From NCBI GenBank assembly GCA_910585005.1, contig CAJUCN010000005.1, positions 20,280-49,053 on the forward strand: a DNA stretch of 28,774 bases, in the 5' to 3' direction. Shown in pieces: positions 1 to 7,063 of the stretch. The notes under the pieces are model-generated. The model was not told the DNA's origin. It saw only the letters and a program-made list of their open reading frames with translations, and ran no database searches. Source of the stretch: an uncultured Lachnospiraceae bacterium (GTDB lineage Bacteria > Bacillota > Clostridia > Lachnospirales > Lachnospiraceae). Position numbers and translations under genes: made by a program. Within the stretch, counting starts at the first letter, position 1, and each line of letters opens with the position of its first letter.

Positions 1-1935
1 GACGGGAACCGTGACGGAAAGAGGCCGGAAAGCATTACCGTGAAGCTGTTAAAAGACGGGGCGGACACAGGAATCAGCGCGACGGCCAGCGCGCCAGGCT
101 GGAACTGGAGTTTTACAGGCTTGGCGAAGTATGAAGGAGGAGAGCTGGTAAACTACGGCGTGGAAGAAGGGGAAGTAGCCGGATACACGTCAACAGTTGA
201 GAAGAAAGAAGACGGAACCTATACGATCACCAACAGCCACGAGACAGAAAAGACCAGCGTGAGCGTGCGTAAGGAATGGGATGACGCAAAGGACCAGGAC
301 GGGAAGAGGCCGGAGAGCGTGACCGTGCACCTTACCAAGAATGGAAAAGAAGTGGAAACCGTGGTGCTGGATGGGGAGAATGGCTGGCAGCATACATGGA
401 ATGGCCTGGAAAAATATGAAGAGGGCATAGAGATCACTTATGGTGTGACGGAGGATGCGGTAAAGGATTACTCAACCAGCATCAGCGGGAACATGGAGTC
501 CGGATATGTGGTGACGAACAGCTACACACCTGGTGAGACCAGCGTAAGCGTAGAGAAGATCTGGTTAGACAGTGAGAACCAGGATGGAAAGAGGCCGGAG
601 AGCATCCAGGTACAGCTTAAGGCGGACAGCGTGAAGAGAGGCGAAACCGTGACGCTGGATGCAGCGGGCGGCTGGAAACACACCTGGGAGAACCTGCCGG
701 AGAAGAGCGGCGGGAAGACCATCAGCTATACGGTGGAAGAAGTGAGCGTGCCGGAAGGATACGAAGTAAGCTACAGCGGCCAGGGGACGTCAAAGATCAC
801 GATCACCAACAGCCATGAGGCGGAGAAGACGGAGATCAGCGGAACTAAGACGTGGATTGACGCCGATGATCAGGATGGGTTACGGCCGGATAGTATCATA
901 ATCCGCTTATATGCAAACGATACAGAGATCAGACACCAGGAGGTATCACAGGCAACTGGATGGACATGGAAGTTCACAGATCTTGATAGGTATGAAGATG
1001 GAAAACTGATCAATTATAGGATTACAGAGGATGTGGTAACCGGATATACCTCAGTGATAACCGGAACAAGCCGGGTAGTGAATACTCATGTGCCCGAAAA
1101 GATTACTGTCAGCGGAACCAAGACATGGGTTGATAACAATAATGAAAATGGTGCAAGACCTGCACAGATTGTTATTCAGCTTCTGGCGAATAATAAACCG
1201 GTAGAAGGTAAGTCTGTGACGGTGACAGTGAATGAAAATTGGAGCTGGAGTTTTACAGATCTTCCGAAATATGAGGAAGGGAAAGAAATTATCTATACTG
1301 TATCGGAAGAAGAGGTAAGGGACTATACTGCAACTGTGAACGGGATGAATGTAACGAATACATACGACCCGGAAAAGACGCAGGTAACTGTGACGAAACA
1401 GTGGGTAGAGGAAAATGGATATACAGGTATTCGTCCTGCCGAGATCACTGTCCAGCTTTATGAAGACAGATTATTTGATAAGAAGGTAGGAAATCCAGTG
1501 GTACTGAATGCTGGGAATAACTGGACATATACATGGAATGATTTGCCTAAGAGAAAGTTCCTGGGGGATGTTAACTATACAGTTAAAGAAGTAGGTGACG
1601 TGACTGGCTATATCACTGGGAAACCTATTGAAAATACCACCAATAACATTGTTATTACGAACACCTTGGAAACGGTGAAAGTAGAGGGTTCCAAGACGTG
1701 GATGGATCATGATTCACCGGATAGACCGGCAGAGATTACGATCAATCTGATGGACGGTACGAACATCGTAGATACAGTTACAGTAACAGAGTTTAGTGGC
1801 TGGAAGTGGAGTTTTGATGGTCTTCCTAAGTACAAAAAGGGAACTGATGGTGCGATCGTGGAAGTTAAATATTCCATAGAGGAGGTTAAGGTTGCGGGAT
1901 ATGAGTCAAAAGTTGAGGGTTATAATGTGACGAAT
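1..1935 (+). repeat. CnaB domain tandem repeats
   Basis: Seven imperfect in-frame repeats with a period of about 273-300 bases. The 5' repeats are close at DNA level: the QDGKRPES-coding stretch near 295-318 recurs near 581-604 and, with changes, at 1-33. Repeats after about 840 are more diverged and more AT-rich. Such arrays are prone to unequal recombination. Confidence 0.85.
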
Positions 1936-2655
1936 ACCCTTGTGACGCCAACGCCCTCACCTTCTGCTTCACCGACAGTTACACCGAATCCTGATACAAC
2001 GCCAACGTCTACTACCACACCGGAAGGCGGAATAACGCCTACACCGACAGGAACACCGGGTACAACGGCAACGCCAGGAACGACACCGGGTACAACGGCA
2101 ACACCTGGAACGACGCCAGATGTAACGGCAACGCCAGGAACAACACCGGGTACAACGGCAACACCTGGAACGACACCGGGTACAACGGCAACACCGGGTA
2201 CAACGGCAACGCCAGGAACAACACCGGGTATAACGGCAACGCCGGGAACGACACCTGCGCCTGGTTCAACGCCAGGGAATACACCGGAGAATACAACACC
2301 AGTGCCTGGTTCAACGCCAGAAAACACACCGGAACCGGGTGTAACACCGGAGATTACAATACCGGGACCGGAGATGACACCTGGAAACACGCCTGGGCGT
2401 GAAGGGCAGCCGACACCGGATAGCAGACGGGTTTTGGGAGCCAGAAGGGAACAGATGAGCGCATCTAAGGGGGCTGTCCTGGGGGCAAGAAGAGGATTTG
2501 AACAGGCGGTTCTTGGACGGCGAAGAAGACCTAGTACAGGAGATAGTGCGGCGCTGTTATTATGGATCATGATGGATGCACTTGCGGCAGGAGGAACGAT
2601 TACATCAACGATTATGTTGAAAAGTGGATCAAAAAACAAACGTAAAAGGCGTTAA
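1..2655 (+). CDS. CnaB-repeat wall-anchored surface protein (5' partial)
   Basis: The frame is open from base 1, so the true start lies upstream of the window; the ATG at base 40 is internal. What is visible is one partial and six complete CnaB-like beta-sandwich repeats of about 90-100 residues. Each begins with a K-x-W strand (KEW, KIW, KTW, KTW, KQW, KTW near 256, 541, 832, 1105, 1381 and 1681), continues with a D/N-G-x-RP-x-x-I/V loop, a Y-x-V-x-E strand and a terminal TN(S/T). In this family the Lys and Asn form intramolecular isopeptide bonds helped by the Glu. A Thr/Pro/Gly stalk follows (about 1935-2400). The C-terminus has a sorting-like motif RPSTGD (2527-2544), a hydrophobic segment and a basic tail ending KNKRKRR, so covalent wall attachment by a sortase is expected. 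No sortase gene is in the window. Ligand unknown. Confidence 0.93.
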   Translation, partial: DGNRDGKRPESITVKLLKDGADTGISATASAPGWNWSFTGLAKYEGGELVNYGVEEGEVAGYTSTVEKKEDGTYTITNSHETEKTSVSVRKEWDDAKDQDGKRPESVTVHLTKNGKEVETVVLDGENGWQHTWNGLEKYEEGIEITYGVTEDAVKDYSTSISGNMESGYVVTNSYTPGETSVSVEKIWLDSENQDGKRPESIQVQLKADSVKRGETVTLDAAGGWKHTWENLPEKSGGKTISYTVEEVSVPEGYEVSYSGQGTSKITITNSHEAEKTEISGTKTWIDADDQDGLRPDSIIIRLYANDTEIRHQEVSQATGWTWKFTDLDRYEDGKLINYRITEDVVTGYTSVITGTSRVVNTHVPEKITVSGTKTWVDNNNENGARPAQIVIQLLANNKPVEGKSVTVTVNENWSWSFTDLPKYEEGKEIIYTVSEEEVRDYTATVNGMNVTNTYDPEKTQVTVTKQWVEENGYTGIRPAEITVQLYEDRLFDKKVGNPVVLNAGNNWTYTWNDLPKRKFLGDVNYTVKEVGDVTGYITGKPIENTTNNIVITNTLETVKVEGSKTWMDHDSPDRPAEITINLMDGTNIVDTVTVTEFSGWKWSFDGLPKYKKGTDGAIVEVKYSIEEVKVAGYESKVEGYNVTNTLVTPTPSPSASPTVTPNPDTTPTSTTTPEGGITPTPTGTPGTTATPGTTPGTTATPGTTPDVTATPGTTPGTTATPGTTPGTTATPGTTATPGTTPGITATPGTTPAPGSTPGNTPENTTPVPGSTPENTPEPGVTPEITIPGPEMTPGNTPGREGQPTPDSRRVLGARREQMSASKGAVLGARRGFEQAVLGRRRRPSTGDSAALLLWIMMDALAAGGTITSTIMLKSGSKNKRKRR
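2053..2250 (+). repeat. 30-bp Thr/Pro/Gly stalk repeats
   Basis: Units beginning ACACCGGGTACAACGGCA start at 2053, 2083, 2143, 2173 and 2191, with variant units at 2113 (PDVTAT) and 2221 (PGITAT). The period is 30 bp except for one 18-bp step at 2173-2191, consistent with loss of 12 bp. They encode a TPGTTATPGT decapeptide stalk between the CnaB domains and the wall anchor. Confidence 0.85.
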
Positions 2656-2670
2656 TTAAGACTATATCTA

Positions 2671-2729
2671 TTTGGGGAAGTATGCTATACTTAAGTCATT
2701 GAATGACCAAAGGAGGCTGCTTCCCCAAA
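2671..2729. other. Inverted repeat bracketing a promoter-like site and RBS
   Basis: TTTGGGGAAG (2671-2680) and CTTCCCCAAA (2720-2729) are perfect 10-bp inverted arms separated by 39 bases. The right arm ends on the A of the ATG of the downstream glycosyltransferase gene, and the AGGAGG ribosome binding site (2711-2716) lies in the loop. Inside are a smaller perfect repeat, GTCATT-G-AATGAC (2695-2707), and GTAT-GCT-ATAC (2680-2690). It could be an operator or, in a read-through mRNA, a start-site-masking hairpin. Confidence 0.5.
2683..2691 (+). promoter_or_regulatory. Possible extended -10 promoter for the GT2 gene
   Basis: TGCTATACT fits an extended -10 element (TGn-TATACT), but no good -35 is seen 17 bases upstream. 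If used, transcription would begin near 2698 and exclude the left arm of the surrounding inverted repeat. Confidence 0.3.
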
Positions 2730-3673
2730 TGCATAATAAACTTTATGTGGTAATACCGTGCTATAATGAAGAGGAGGTTTTGGCAGAAACGTCCAAACGG
2801 CTGAAAGAGAAATTTTTATCTCTGGTTTCTTCCGGAATGATCCATCCGGACAGCCGGGTTGTTTTTGTCAATGATGGATCCAAGGACAGAACATGGGAGA
2901 TTATTAAAGCGCTCCACGAGGAGGATGCTCTTTTTTGTGGTATTAATTTGAGTAAGAACAGAGGACATCAGAATGCTCTTTTGGCAGGACTTATGACAGT
3001 GAAAGAGGATGCAGATCTGGTGATTTCCATGGATGCAGACCTGCAGGATGATATTGATGCCATGGATGAAATGATTGGCAAGTATTTAAAGGGGATTGAT
3101 ATTGTATATGGGGTCAGGAGCAGCCGCAGGAAGGATTCCTTTTTTAAGAAGGTTACGGCGGAAGGTTTTTATCGTTTAATGAATGTTATGGGGGCGAATA
3201 CCGTCTTTAATCATGCAGATTACCGGCTGATGAGCAAGCGGGCGTTGGAAGGGCTTTCGGAATTTCAGGAAGTGAATCTTTTTCTTAGGGGGATTGTGCC
3301 AATGATTGGCTATCCTATGGATATGGTATATTATGAACGCGGAGAGCGTTTTGCAGGAGAAAGCAAGTATCCTTTTCTTAAGATGCTTTCTTTTGCTGTC
3401 GAAGGGATCACATCGCTGAGCACTAAGCCGATCCGGATGATCACATTTCTTGGCTTTTTTATTTTCTTGGTCAGTATTGGTATGCTGATCTATTCGGTAG
3501 TACGTCATTTTATGGGGGCAACGATCGTGGGATGGACTACGTTAATGGTTTCTGTATGGGCAATAGGCGGGTTGATTTTGTTATCCCTTGGCGTTGTGGG
3601 AGAATATATAGGGAAGATTTATTTGGAGACAAAAGCAAGGCCAAGATATATCGTAGAAGAGTTTTTAAAATAA
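2729..3673 (+). CDS. Polyprenyl-phosphate glycosyltransferase, GT2 family (GtrB/DPM1-like)
   Basis: A family 2 glycosyltransferase expected to move a sugar from a nucleotide donor to undecaprenyl phosphate on the inner membrane face. The 314-residue protein opens with the GT-A nucleotide-binding strand YVVIPCYNEEE, has VNDGSKD (Asp49), the metal-binding D102-A-D104 in SMDADLQDD, and RGHQNALLAG. Near the C-terminus are two hydrophobic helices (around ITFLGFFIFLVSIGMLIY and LMVSVWAIGGLILLSLGVVG) followed by GEYIGKIYLETKARP, the typical GtrB/CsbB layout. The frame is open back to a TTG at 2672, but ATG 2729 is preferred because AGGAGG (2711-2716) precedes it by 12 bases and the catalytic domain starts directly after. 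Sugar specificity cannot be read. No clear terminator follows. Confidence 0.9.
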   Translation: MHNKLYVVIPCYNEEEVLAETSKRLKEKFLSLVSSGMIHPDSRVVFVNDGSKDRTWEIIKALHEEDALFCGINLSKNRGHQNALLAGLMTVKEDADLVISMDADLQDDIDAMDEMIGKYLKGIDIVYGVRSSRRKDSFFKKVTAEGFYRLMNVMGANTVFNHADYRLMSKRALEGLSEFQEVNLFLRGIVPMIGYPMDMVYYERGERFAGESKYPFLKMLSFAVEGITSLSTKPIRMITFLGFFIFLVSIGMLIYSVVRHFMGATIVGWTTLMVSVWAIGGLILLSLGVVGEYIGKIYLETKARPRYIVEEFLK

Positions 3674-3733
3674 ACAATGGAACAATCATTTGAAAATTAT
3701 ATGTTGTAATAGAATAAAATAGTCATTCTTCCC

Positions 3734-3762
3734 TTGACAATCGGCGTATTTACAGATATACT
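3734..3762 (+). promoter_or_regulatory. Sigma-A-type promoter of the helicase operon
   Basis: TTGACA (3734-3739), exactly 17 bases, TATACT (3757-3762). This is one of the best promoter matches in the window. Transcription would start near 3769, giving a leader of about 110 nt before the helicase start. Confidence 0.8.
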
Positions 3763-3775
3763 TGAGAAGTTCGTA

Positions 3776-3815
3776 GAGAGACAGCACTTTTATGATCGGT
3801 GGTGTCTTTTCTTTT
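3776..3815 (+). terminator. Terminator-like hairpin in the helicase leader (candidate attenuator)
   Basis: GACAGCAC (3780-3787) pairs with GTGGTGTC (3799-3806) at seven of eight positions, with further A-U/G-U pairs below the stem, and is followed at once by TTTTCTTTT. It lies only about 10 nt downstream of the predicted transcription start and about 65 bases before the helicase start, so it can terminate transcripts from the promoter at 3734-3762 before the gene. A 19-codon ORF (3792-3851, ATG to TAG, weak RBS) overlaps the hairpin's right arm. Confidence 0.55.
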
Positions 3816-3878
3816 GTGAATGTGATGGGGTGGAAAAATAAAGTAGCATAGCGTTTATTTATTGTAGAAAGGTATATT

Positions 3879-5615
3879 TTGGAAATGAGCCAGAATGAGA
3901 TGATTGAAACAGAGGTAGTAAATCCTACAGAGGAAAAAGTGATAGAAACAGGGATGAAGTTTAAAGATGCAGAGATTGACGGCAAGATTTTGCGCGCAGT
4001 GGAAGAGATGGGGTTTGAGACGATGTCCCCTATCCAGGAGCAGGCAATTCCGGTGCTCTTACAGGGAAAAGATATTATAGGACAGGCACAGACTGGTACT
4101 GGAAAGACGGCGGCTTTTGGGATTCCTATGATACAGAGTGTGGATCCTTCCAGCAGAAAGCTACAGTCGATCGTACTTTGTCCGACCAGGGAGTTGGCAA
4201 TGCAGGCAGCGGAAGAGATTCGCAGGCTTGCGAAATATATGAGTGGTATTAAGGTGCTTCCGGTATATGGCGGTCAAGATATAGGTAGGCAGATCCGTGC
4301 TTTGAGCCAGGGGGTACAGATCGTGGTTGGGACTCCTGGCCGTGTTATGGATCATATGCGCCGTCATACCATTAAGACGGCGGGAATTAAGATGATCGTG
4401 CTGGATGAGGCAGATGAGATGCTGAATATGGGATTCAGGGAAGACATTGAGACGATTTTGGCAGACATGCCAGAGGAGCATCAGATGGCGCTTTTTTCAG
4501 CAACTATGCCGGAGCCGATTCTTGCAATTACCCATAAATATCAGAAAGATGCAGAGTATATCCGGGTCACGCCGGAAGAGATCACAGTAAAAGCGATACG
4601 GCAGGCTTATTACAGGATTGCCAAAAAAGATAAAATGGAAGCCTTGTGTCGCCTGTTGGACTATTATCAGCCTTCCAGAAGCCTGATTTTCTGCAACACG
4701 AAGCGGATGGTGGATGAGATGGCGGAATTATTGAAGGACCGGGGATACCAGGCGGAGGGCCTTCATGGAGATTTGTCGCAGCATCAGCGTGATACCGTAA
4801 TGAATGCTTTTCGTAATGGTCGGTGTGCAATTCTTATTGCCACGGATGTGGCAGCCAGAGGAATTGACGTAAGCGGGGTAGATGCAGTATTTAATTATGA
4901 TGTGCCGGAAGATATTGAGTACTATGTGCATCGTATCGGGCGGACAGGGCGTGCAGGGAAGGCAGGACGTTCCTTTACCTTAGTAAGTGGAAGAGAAATG
5001 TATAAGATACGGGATATAGAGCGTATCTGCCATACACAGATCAAGGAGAGGAAACTCCCCACAGCCAAAGACATTGTCAGGGTGAAATCCGGCAAAGTCT
5101 ATGCAGAGGCTATGGAGATTATGCAGCAGAAAGATTTAGAGGGGATGAAAGCTTCCATCGAAAAGGCAGCCCAGGAAAATGGATTTACAGTTCTTGATTT
5201 GGCAGCGGCATTTATGCAGATGCGTATGGGAGATGAGCCGGAAGAGATTGAGGAGGAGCGTTCTTTATTTGGCAGGAAGGAACGTGATGGACGTAAAGAC
5301 CGTGGCAGGAGAAGAGACCGCGGTGATTCAAGGAACAGAAGTGAAAGAAGAGACTACAGCGATCCAAGGAACAGAAGCGAAAGAAGAGACCGCGGAGGAT
5401 TGAGAGACAGGGACGAAAAAAGGAACCGGAGCGGTGCAAGAGACAGAGATGAAAGAAAAGACCGCAGTAGTTTCAGGGACAGGGACGAAAGAAGAAACCG
5501 TGAGGGAAAGAAGGACAAAGGCGCTTTCTGGGAATGGGATGTCCGTAAGGATAAAAGTAGTTTCAAAGAACGTGACAGGAAGTGGGGAAAGGAAACAAAG
5601 AAAAATAAAAAATAG
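3879..5615 (+). CDS. DEAD-box ATP-dependent RNA helicase with Arg/Asp-rich tail
   Basis: An RNA helicase of the DeaD/CshA type, expected to unwind structured RNA in ribosome assembly, decay or cold adaptation. All core motifs are present in order: Q motif around SPIQEQAIP, AQTGTGKT (residues 70-77), PTRELAMQ, TPGR, DEAD (176-179), SAT, SLIFCNT, ATDVAARGIDV and HRIGRTGRAG. After about residue 460 comes a tail of roughly 115 residues built from RDR/RNRS/ERRDR-like units, a likely disordered RNA-binding extension. Start: TTG 3879 lies 6 bases after AGAAAGG (3866-3872); the in-frame ATG 3885, two codons later, is a real alternative at 12 bases. The TPR gene follows 29 bases downstream, probably in the same operon. 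Confidence 0.95.
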   Translation: MEMSQNEMIETEVVNPTEEKVIETGMKFKDAEIDGKILRAVEEMGFETMSPIQEQAIPVLLQGKDIIGQAQTGTGKTAAFGIPMIQSVDPSSRKLQSIVLCPTRELAMQAAEEIRRLAKYMSGIKVLPVYGGQDIGRQIRALSQGVQIVVGTPGRVMDHMRRHTIKTAGIKMIVLDEADEMLNMGFREDIETILADMPEEHQMALFSATMPEPILAITHKYQKDAEYIRVTPEEITVKAIRQAYYRIAKKDKMEALCRLLDYYQPSRSLIFCNTKRMVDEMAELLKDRGYQAEGLHGDLSQHQRDTVMNAFRNGRCAILIATDVAARGIDVSGVDAVFNYDVPEDIEYYVHRIGRTGRAGKAGRSFTLVSGREMYKIRDIERICHTQIKERKLPTAKDIVRVKSGKVYAEAMEIMQQKDLEGMKASIEKAAQENGFTVLDLAAAFMQMRMGDEPEEIEEERSLFGRKERDGRKDRGRRRDRGDSRNRSERRDYSDPRNRSERRDRGGLRDRDEKRNRSGARDRDERKDRSSFRDRDERRNREGKKDKGAFWEWDVRKDKSSFKERDRKWGKETKKNKK

Positions 5616-5644
5616 TCTGTAAATGGTATGAGGTTCAAAGAGGT

Positions 5645-6979
5645 ATGAATAAAAAAGAATTAAGAAGAAAGAGGACGGGCAGGATAGCCCGTGCAAAAAG
5701 GCGGAAAAGACGAAAGAGAATCATTCTGATAAAAAGACTTTCCTTTGTGGCGGCGCTTCTGGTGGGATTGGCAGGGGCAGGATTGATTATTTATAATTCT
5801 ATGCCGGAAACGAAGATTTCTAAGCAGCTTAAAGAGGCAAATGCCTATATTGAGACTCAGGATTATGATGATGCCATTGCGTCTTGTGAGGAAGCGCTAA
5901 AAATTGATTCTACCTCCGTTGAGGTTTACCGGGCGATGGCAGGGGCATATCTGACGAAGGAAGATCATACAGCAGCGGAACAGATTTTGTACCAGGGTTG
6001 GGAGACCACGCAGGATGAAAGCCTGCTTCAATATTATTGTACAGTGATTTTAAATGAAGTGGTTGAGGAGATCAATGACCAGAATTGTTCCCTGGAAACT
6101 TTGGATAAATGTGTATCGGCGTTGGAAAAGGCGCCGGACAATGAAGACGCATTCCAGCTTTTGGACGCCTGCTATACAAGATTGTTTACGGAAGAGACGG
6201 ATATAGGGAGGATGCTCTGCAATACAGAAGAAGGATGCAGCTTTAACAAGTATCAGGATATTATGTTGAAAATGCTGCTTATTTATGAGACTTCCCCTTC
6301 CGAAAGGTTAAAGGAGCAGATCATCAGGTTTGCCGTGCCCGGGGAAACGGAAATTTCTTTGGAGGTGTCTCATTTACAGGAGTATCAGGAACTGCTTACA
6401 AGGATTGGGCAGGTTGGCGGAGATGAGCAGACGGCGCAGCTAAGTGCATGTACGGCCAAAGCGATAGAGATGCAGGAGTTCTTTAAGGAGGCATTTCAGA
6501 TTTTTGAGTCAGGTGATTTTGCCCCCATCAAAGAATTTATGAATACTGAGAAATATATCTCTCTTAGGGATGAATTCTTGAACGGTACGATGGAATACTG
6601 GAAGGGTGAAACTTATATTCCTGTCAGCCGTGAGAAGATGCGGTTTATCAAAGAAGACGATGGATGGAAGTTTGCGTTTGCAGATTATGAAGAATGTGGC
6701 AACGCTTCCGCTGTAGTTAATCTTTGGAGCGCCAAGCATGAGGATGACGGAGTGCAAAGACTTTGTATTTCTTATGAGCCTGTCTCAGAAAACGGAGAAT
6801 ATTATCCGCATACTACTTATGAGGTCATATACTTATACAGTAATGTCCAGGTTGGAAGAGACAATTATGTCCCACAGATGAATTACCGGTTTGAAACCAG
6901 GGTGGAGACCCAGGAAGGAACTGTCACGGAACTGATCGGCGACTGGGGCGGTGAACATGAGTGGACTATGGAATTTTAA
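5645..6979 (+). CDS. TPR-containing single-pass membrane protein, function unknown
   Basis: I do not recognise a named family. The 444-residue protein starts with about 30 strongly basic residues (RRKRTGRIARAKRRKRRKR), then one hydrophobic helix (about 33-50, RLSFVAALLVGLAGAGLIIY), then TPR-like helical repeats (about 57-135, with YIETQDYDDAIASCEEALKI), a helical middle, and a C-terminal part rich in aromatic and charged residues with a likely beta character. Orientation is probably N-in with the bulk outside. The start ATG has only GAGG at 5630-5633 (11 bases) or AGAGG directly adjacent, but no later ATG keeps the membrane segment. It follows the helicase by 29 bases, so co-transcription is likely. 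Its basic N-terminus could touch nucleic acid or anionic lipid; that is inference. Confidence 0.85.
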   Translation: MNKKELRRKRTGRIARAKRRKRRKRIILIKRLSFVAALLVGLAGAGLIIYNSMPETKISKQLKEANAYIETQDYDDAIASCEEALKIDSTSVEVYRAMAGAYLTKEDHTAAEQILYQGWETTQDESLLQYYCTVILNEVVEEINDQNCSLETLDKCVSALEKAPDNEDAFQLLDACYTRLFTEETDIGRMLCNTEEGCSFNKYQDIMLKMLLIYETSPSERLKEQIIRFAVPGETEISLEVSHLQEYQELLTRIGQVGGDEQTAQLSACTAKAIEMQEFFKEAFQIFESGDFAPIKEFMNTEKYISLRDEFLNGTMEYWKGETYIPVSREKMRFIKEDDGWKFAFADYEECGNASAVVNLWSAKHEDDGVQRLCISYEPVSENGEYYPHTTYEVIYLYSNVQVGRDNYVPQMNYRFETRVETQEGTVTELIGDWGGEHEWTMEF

Positions 6980-6994
6980 TAATAGAATAAACAA

Positions 6995-7022
6995 AAAGCT
7001 GTCCGTTTTGGGCAGCTTTCTT
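6995..7022. terminator. Bidirectional intrinsic terminator between convergent genes
   Basis: AAAGCTGTCC (6995-7004) pairs with GGGCAGCTTT (7010-7019) with one G-U wobble and a 5-base loop. On the plus strand TTTCTTGTT follows. On the minus strand the reverse complement gives CAGCTTTTTGTTT after the stem, so it serves the ABC operon too. Confidence 0.8.
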
Positions 7023-7063
7023 GTTGTAGGATAAAGAATGGAAATGAATCATGTTTTAATCGT

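Noticed and set aside
1920..2639. 239-residue minus-strand ORF of Val/Pro/Gly repeats, and similar one at 28062-28667
   Set aside because: Mirror images of the plus-strand Thr/Pro stalk repeats; no RBS and pure low complexity.
3686..3985. 99-residue minus-strand ORF across the helicase promoter
   Set aside because: Covers a near-consensus plus-strand promoter and leader, lacks an RBS and runs into the helicase gene.
5179..5622. Plus-strand ORFs in a second frame over the helicase tail
   Set aside because: Shadows created by the repetitive Arg/Asp codons; no RBS, and they mirror the tail's repeats.
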